Positions 5,916-7,431 of a stretch of 7,431 nt of DNA are shown piece after piece. Below the pieces are notes generated by a model. The model saw only the letters and a list, made by a program, of their open reading frames with translations. It had not been told where the DNA came from and ran no database searches. The DNA lies in the NCBI GenBank assembly GCA_015494245.1, contig WGBN01000034.1, positions 1 to 7,431 on the forward strand, written 5' to 3'. Both the position numbers and the translations under genes were made by a program. Every line of letters begins with the position of its first letter. Positions within the stretch are counted from its first letter, which is position 1. The DNA is from Saprospiraceae bacterium. GTDB lineage: Bacteria; Bacteroidota; Bacteroidia; Chitinophagales; Saprospiraceae.

Positions 5916-7274
5916 TCACTCCTGTACCCAGGCGTCGCGGGGCTGCGACATGGCCCAGGCAGAGCCACTGTTCTCTATACTGTTAAAAAGCGGCAGCCAG
6001 TCAGACGGGCCGGCGGATTCCATGAGAATCTCGTAGCGGCGCATTTCCAGTATGACCTCCAGCGGACGAATCAAAACCGGACAGGCCTCCACGCAGGCCA
6101 TGCAAGTGGTGCAGGCGTGCAATTCCTCCCGCTCTATATAGTCGAAAAGCGAGCGCCCGTCGTCGAAGTTTTCTTTGGTCAGCTTGTCGGCTTCGGCGCG
6201 CAGGTCTTCGCGTATGTATTGCTTATCGCCACTGCGCAGTTTTTTGCCCACCTCTTCGGCCCTGTCGCGCACGGCCATGACGATGTGCCGGGGCGAAAGC
6301 TTCTTGCCCGTTTGATTGGCGGGGCATTCATCCGTACAGCGGCCGCATTCCGTACAGGTGTAAGCCTCGAGGATGTTTTTCCAGGAGAGCGAGAAGACGT
6401 CGTTGGCACCAAAGGTCGGTAATTCCTCCTCGGCAGGCGCTTCCGCAAAGGCCGCTTCCGGGTCCATCATGCTCTTGACCTCGTTCATCACCTCCGGCAT
6501 GTTCTCCATCTTGCCCGGAGGCGTCAGGCGCGCGAAATAACTGTTGGGGAAAGCCAGCAAGAGATGCAGGTGCTTGGATATAGGCAGGTAGTTCAAAAAG
6601 CCCAGTACGACCAGCAAATGCAACCACCAACCGAACTGCTCCACGAATTCCAAAGCATTTGCCGAAAGGCCACCAAATAAAACAGGCCCCAGAGCATCAC
6701 TGATCAAAAGGCGCCCCGTCTCGGGATAGTGCTGCGGCTCTAAGTTTTGCAACAACACATCCGCACCATTCATGCTGAAGATGCCGATGATGAGCAAAAT
6801 CTCACCAAACAGAATCAGGTTGGCATCCAATTTGGGCCAGCCCTCCATCTCCGGCTTCTCAAAACGACGCACATGCAAAATGTTGCGCCGAATCAAAAAT
6901 ATTACAGTCGCAAATAAAGCAAGCAGCGAAAGAATTTCGATAAAATTGATGACAAAGGTGTAAAAACCTCCCAGCGAAGAGGCAAAAACCCGGTGCCGCC
7001 CCGTAAAGCCGTCGGCAAAAATTTCGATCAACTCGACCTGGGTGATGAGAAAGGCCGTATAAATAAAAAAGTGTAAAATGGCAGGAATAAAGCGCTTAAA
7101 CATCTTGCGCTGCCCCAGGGCAAAGAGCAACATGTTGCGCCAACGCTGAGGCTTGTGATCGCTCAGGTCTTCGTCCTTGCCGAGCAAAATGTTCTGACGT
7201 ATATGCATGTATTGCCTTGCGGCAAATGCCAAAGCGGGAATGACGACAATGGTAAAAATAACGACTTGCAGCAT
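5916..7274 (-). CDS. Membrane NarI-like/4Fe-4S dicluster oxidoreductase (split EMO/FadF-type)
   Basis: A 452-residue membrane electron-transfer protein. The first 240 residues hold about five or six hydrophobic segments (roughly 1-19, 62-86, 104-128, 152-170, 216-232) and resemble the heme b-binding NarI gamma domain; H68, H219, H235 and H237, the last three in WWLH and SKHLH contexts, are candidate heme ligands. A cytoplasmic ferredoxin domain carries two [4Fe-4S] motifs: C307, C310, C313, C317-P and C388, C391, C394, C398-P. It likely anchors the complex, receives electrons from the CCG protein encoded downstream and reduces menaquinone. In Actinobacteria and syntrophs the membrane, ferredoxin and CCG parts are fused as FadF/EMO, the ETF:menaquinone oxidoreductase of beta-oxidation. 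Here they are split over two genes, as I recall is common in Bacteroidota. First gene of the operon; start at the first ATG. The partner is inferred, since no ETF gene is in the window. Confidence 0.88.
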   Translation of the reverse strand: MLQVVIFTIVVIPALAFAARQYMHIRQNILLGKDEDLSDHKPQRWRNMLLFALGQRKMFKRFIPAILHFFIYTAFLITQVELIEIFADGFTGRHRVFASSLGGFYTFVINFIEILSLLALFATVIFLIRRNILHVRRFEKPEMEGWPKLDANLILFGEILLIIGIFSMNGADVLLQNLEPQHYPETGRLLISDALGPVLFGGLSANALEFVEQFGWWLHLLVVLGFLNYLPISKHLHLLLAFPNSYFARLTPPGKMENMPEVMNEVKSMMDPEAAFAEAPAEEELPTFGANDVFSLSWKNILEAYTCTECGRCTDECPANQTGKKLSPRHIVMAVRDRAEEVGKKLRSGDKQYIREDLRAEADKLTKENFDDGRSLFDYIEREELHACTTCMACVEACPVLIRPLEVILEMRRYEILMESAGPSDWLPLFNSIENSGSAWAMSQPRDAWVQE

Positions 7275-7293
7275 GGTCTTGCGTTTTCAGGGC

Positions 7294-7336
7294 GAAAGAT
7301 ACGTACAAATGTGGTTTTGGAAGGAGTTTTAATCAA
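7294..7336 (-). promoter_or_regulatory. Possible promoter elements of the Fe-S operon
   Basis: On the minus strand two imperfect -7 boxes stand before the ATG at 7274. CACATTTG (7313-7306) misses one base and has a TTG 20 bp upstream (7336-7334). TATCTTTC (7301-7294) misses the last base and has no TTTG at the right distance. Either would give a short leader. Neither is a full match. The remaining stretch to the window end (7337-7431) is AT-rich with a pyrimidine run at 7393-7408, and I see no gene or terminator hairpin in it. Confidence 0.25.
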
Positions 7337-7431
7337 TGGTTCATTAAGTTTTAAGATGGCAATACGCCCGGAATTCAGCGCATATCCAAATACTCCTTTT
7401 CTTTTTTGTCAACTTAGGCTTGATTGCAAAG

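Noticed and set aside
5874..6422. A 182-codon plus-strand open frame opposite the Fe-S membrane gene
   Set aside because: It is antisense to the two [4Fe-4S] motifs and has no independent motif or promoter; a shadow frame.
7393..7412. TTGACA-like sequence on the minus strand near the window end
   Set aside because: Bacteroidota do not use the TTGACA/TATAAT promoter type, no good TATAAT follows at 16-18 bp, and it lies over 100 bp before the Fe-S operon start.

Overview
The window reads as chromosomal DNA of a Bacteroidota bacterium, perhaps a Saprospira- or Cytophaga-like lineage. The evidence is a TAnnTTTG-type -7 box upstream of coding starts, no clear Shine-Dalgarno sequences, Bacteroidota-style signal peptides ending in FSQ or HAQA, and the protein types present. 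Coding density is high and the DNA is GC-rich. I see no tRNA, rRNA, CRISPR array, insertion sequence, phage gene or attachment site. I also see no recognisable defence or other wholly new gene system.

Layout, left to right. Positions 1-187 hold a probable promoter and a structured leader for a plus-strand outer-membrane porin resembling the LbtU family (188-1498). A strong two-part hairpin (1519-1556) lies in the gap before a plus-strand NtrC-type response regulator (1610-2959), whose -7 box sits so close to the ATG that the mRNA may be leaderless. Next is a minus-strand pair: a small outer-membrane beta-barrel protein (4240-3707) followed after 2 nt by a patatin-like hydrolase (3704-2916). 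The end of the patatin gene overlaps the end of the response regulator gene tail-to-tail by 44 bp. A plus-strand class I SAM methyltransferase (4306-5112) starts divergently from the barrel gene and ends overlapping the next convergent gene by 6 bp. The last unit is a minus-strand operon: a membrane protein with a NarI-like heme domain and two [4Fe-4S] clusters (7274-5916), then a CCG-domain (HdrB-like) Fe-S protein (5886-5107).

How the genes work together. The best-supported unit is the Fe-S operon. Together the two proteins carry the domains that other bacteria fuse into one FadF/EMO-type protein, which passes electrons from electron-transfer flavoprotein to menaquinone during fatty-acid beta-oxidation. 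The substrate assignment is inference, because no ETF or acyl-CoA dehydrogenase gene lies in the window. The barrel and patatin genes look translationally coupled. The porin, response regulator and methyltransferase appear to be independent units, and no partner kinase for the regulator is present.

The observations most worth a second look are the probable leaderless start of the response regulator, the hairpin in the porin leader, the intergenic hairpin that resembles a dispersed repeat, the in-frame hexamer repeat in a signal peptide, and the split EMO-like complex with an altered first CCG motif.
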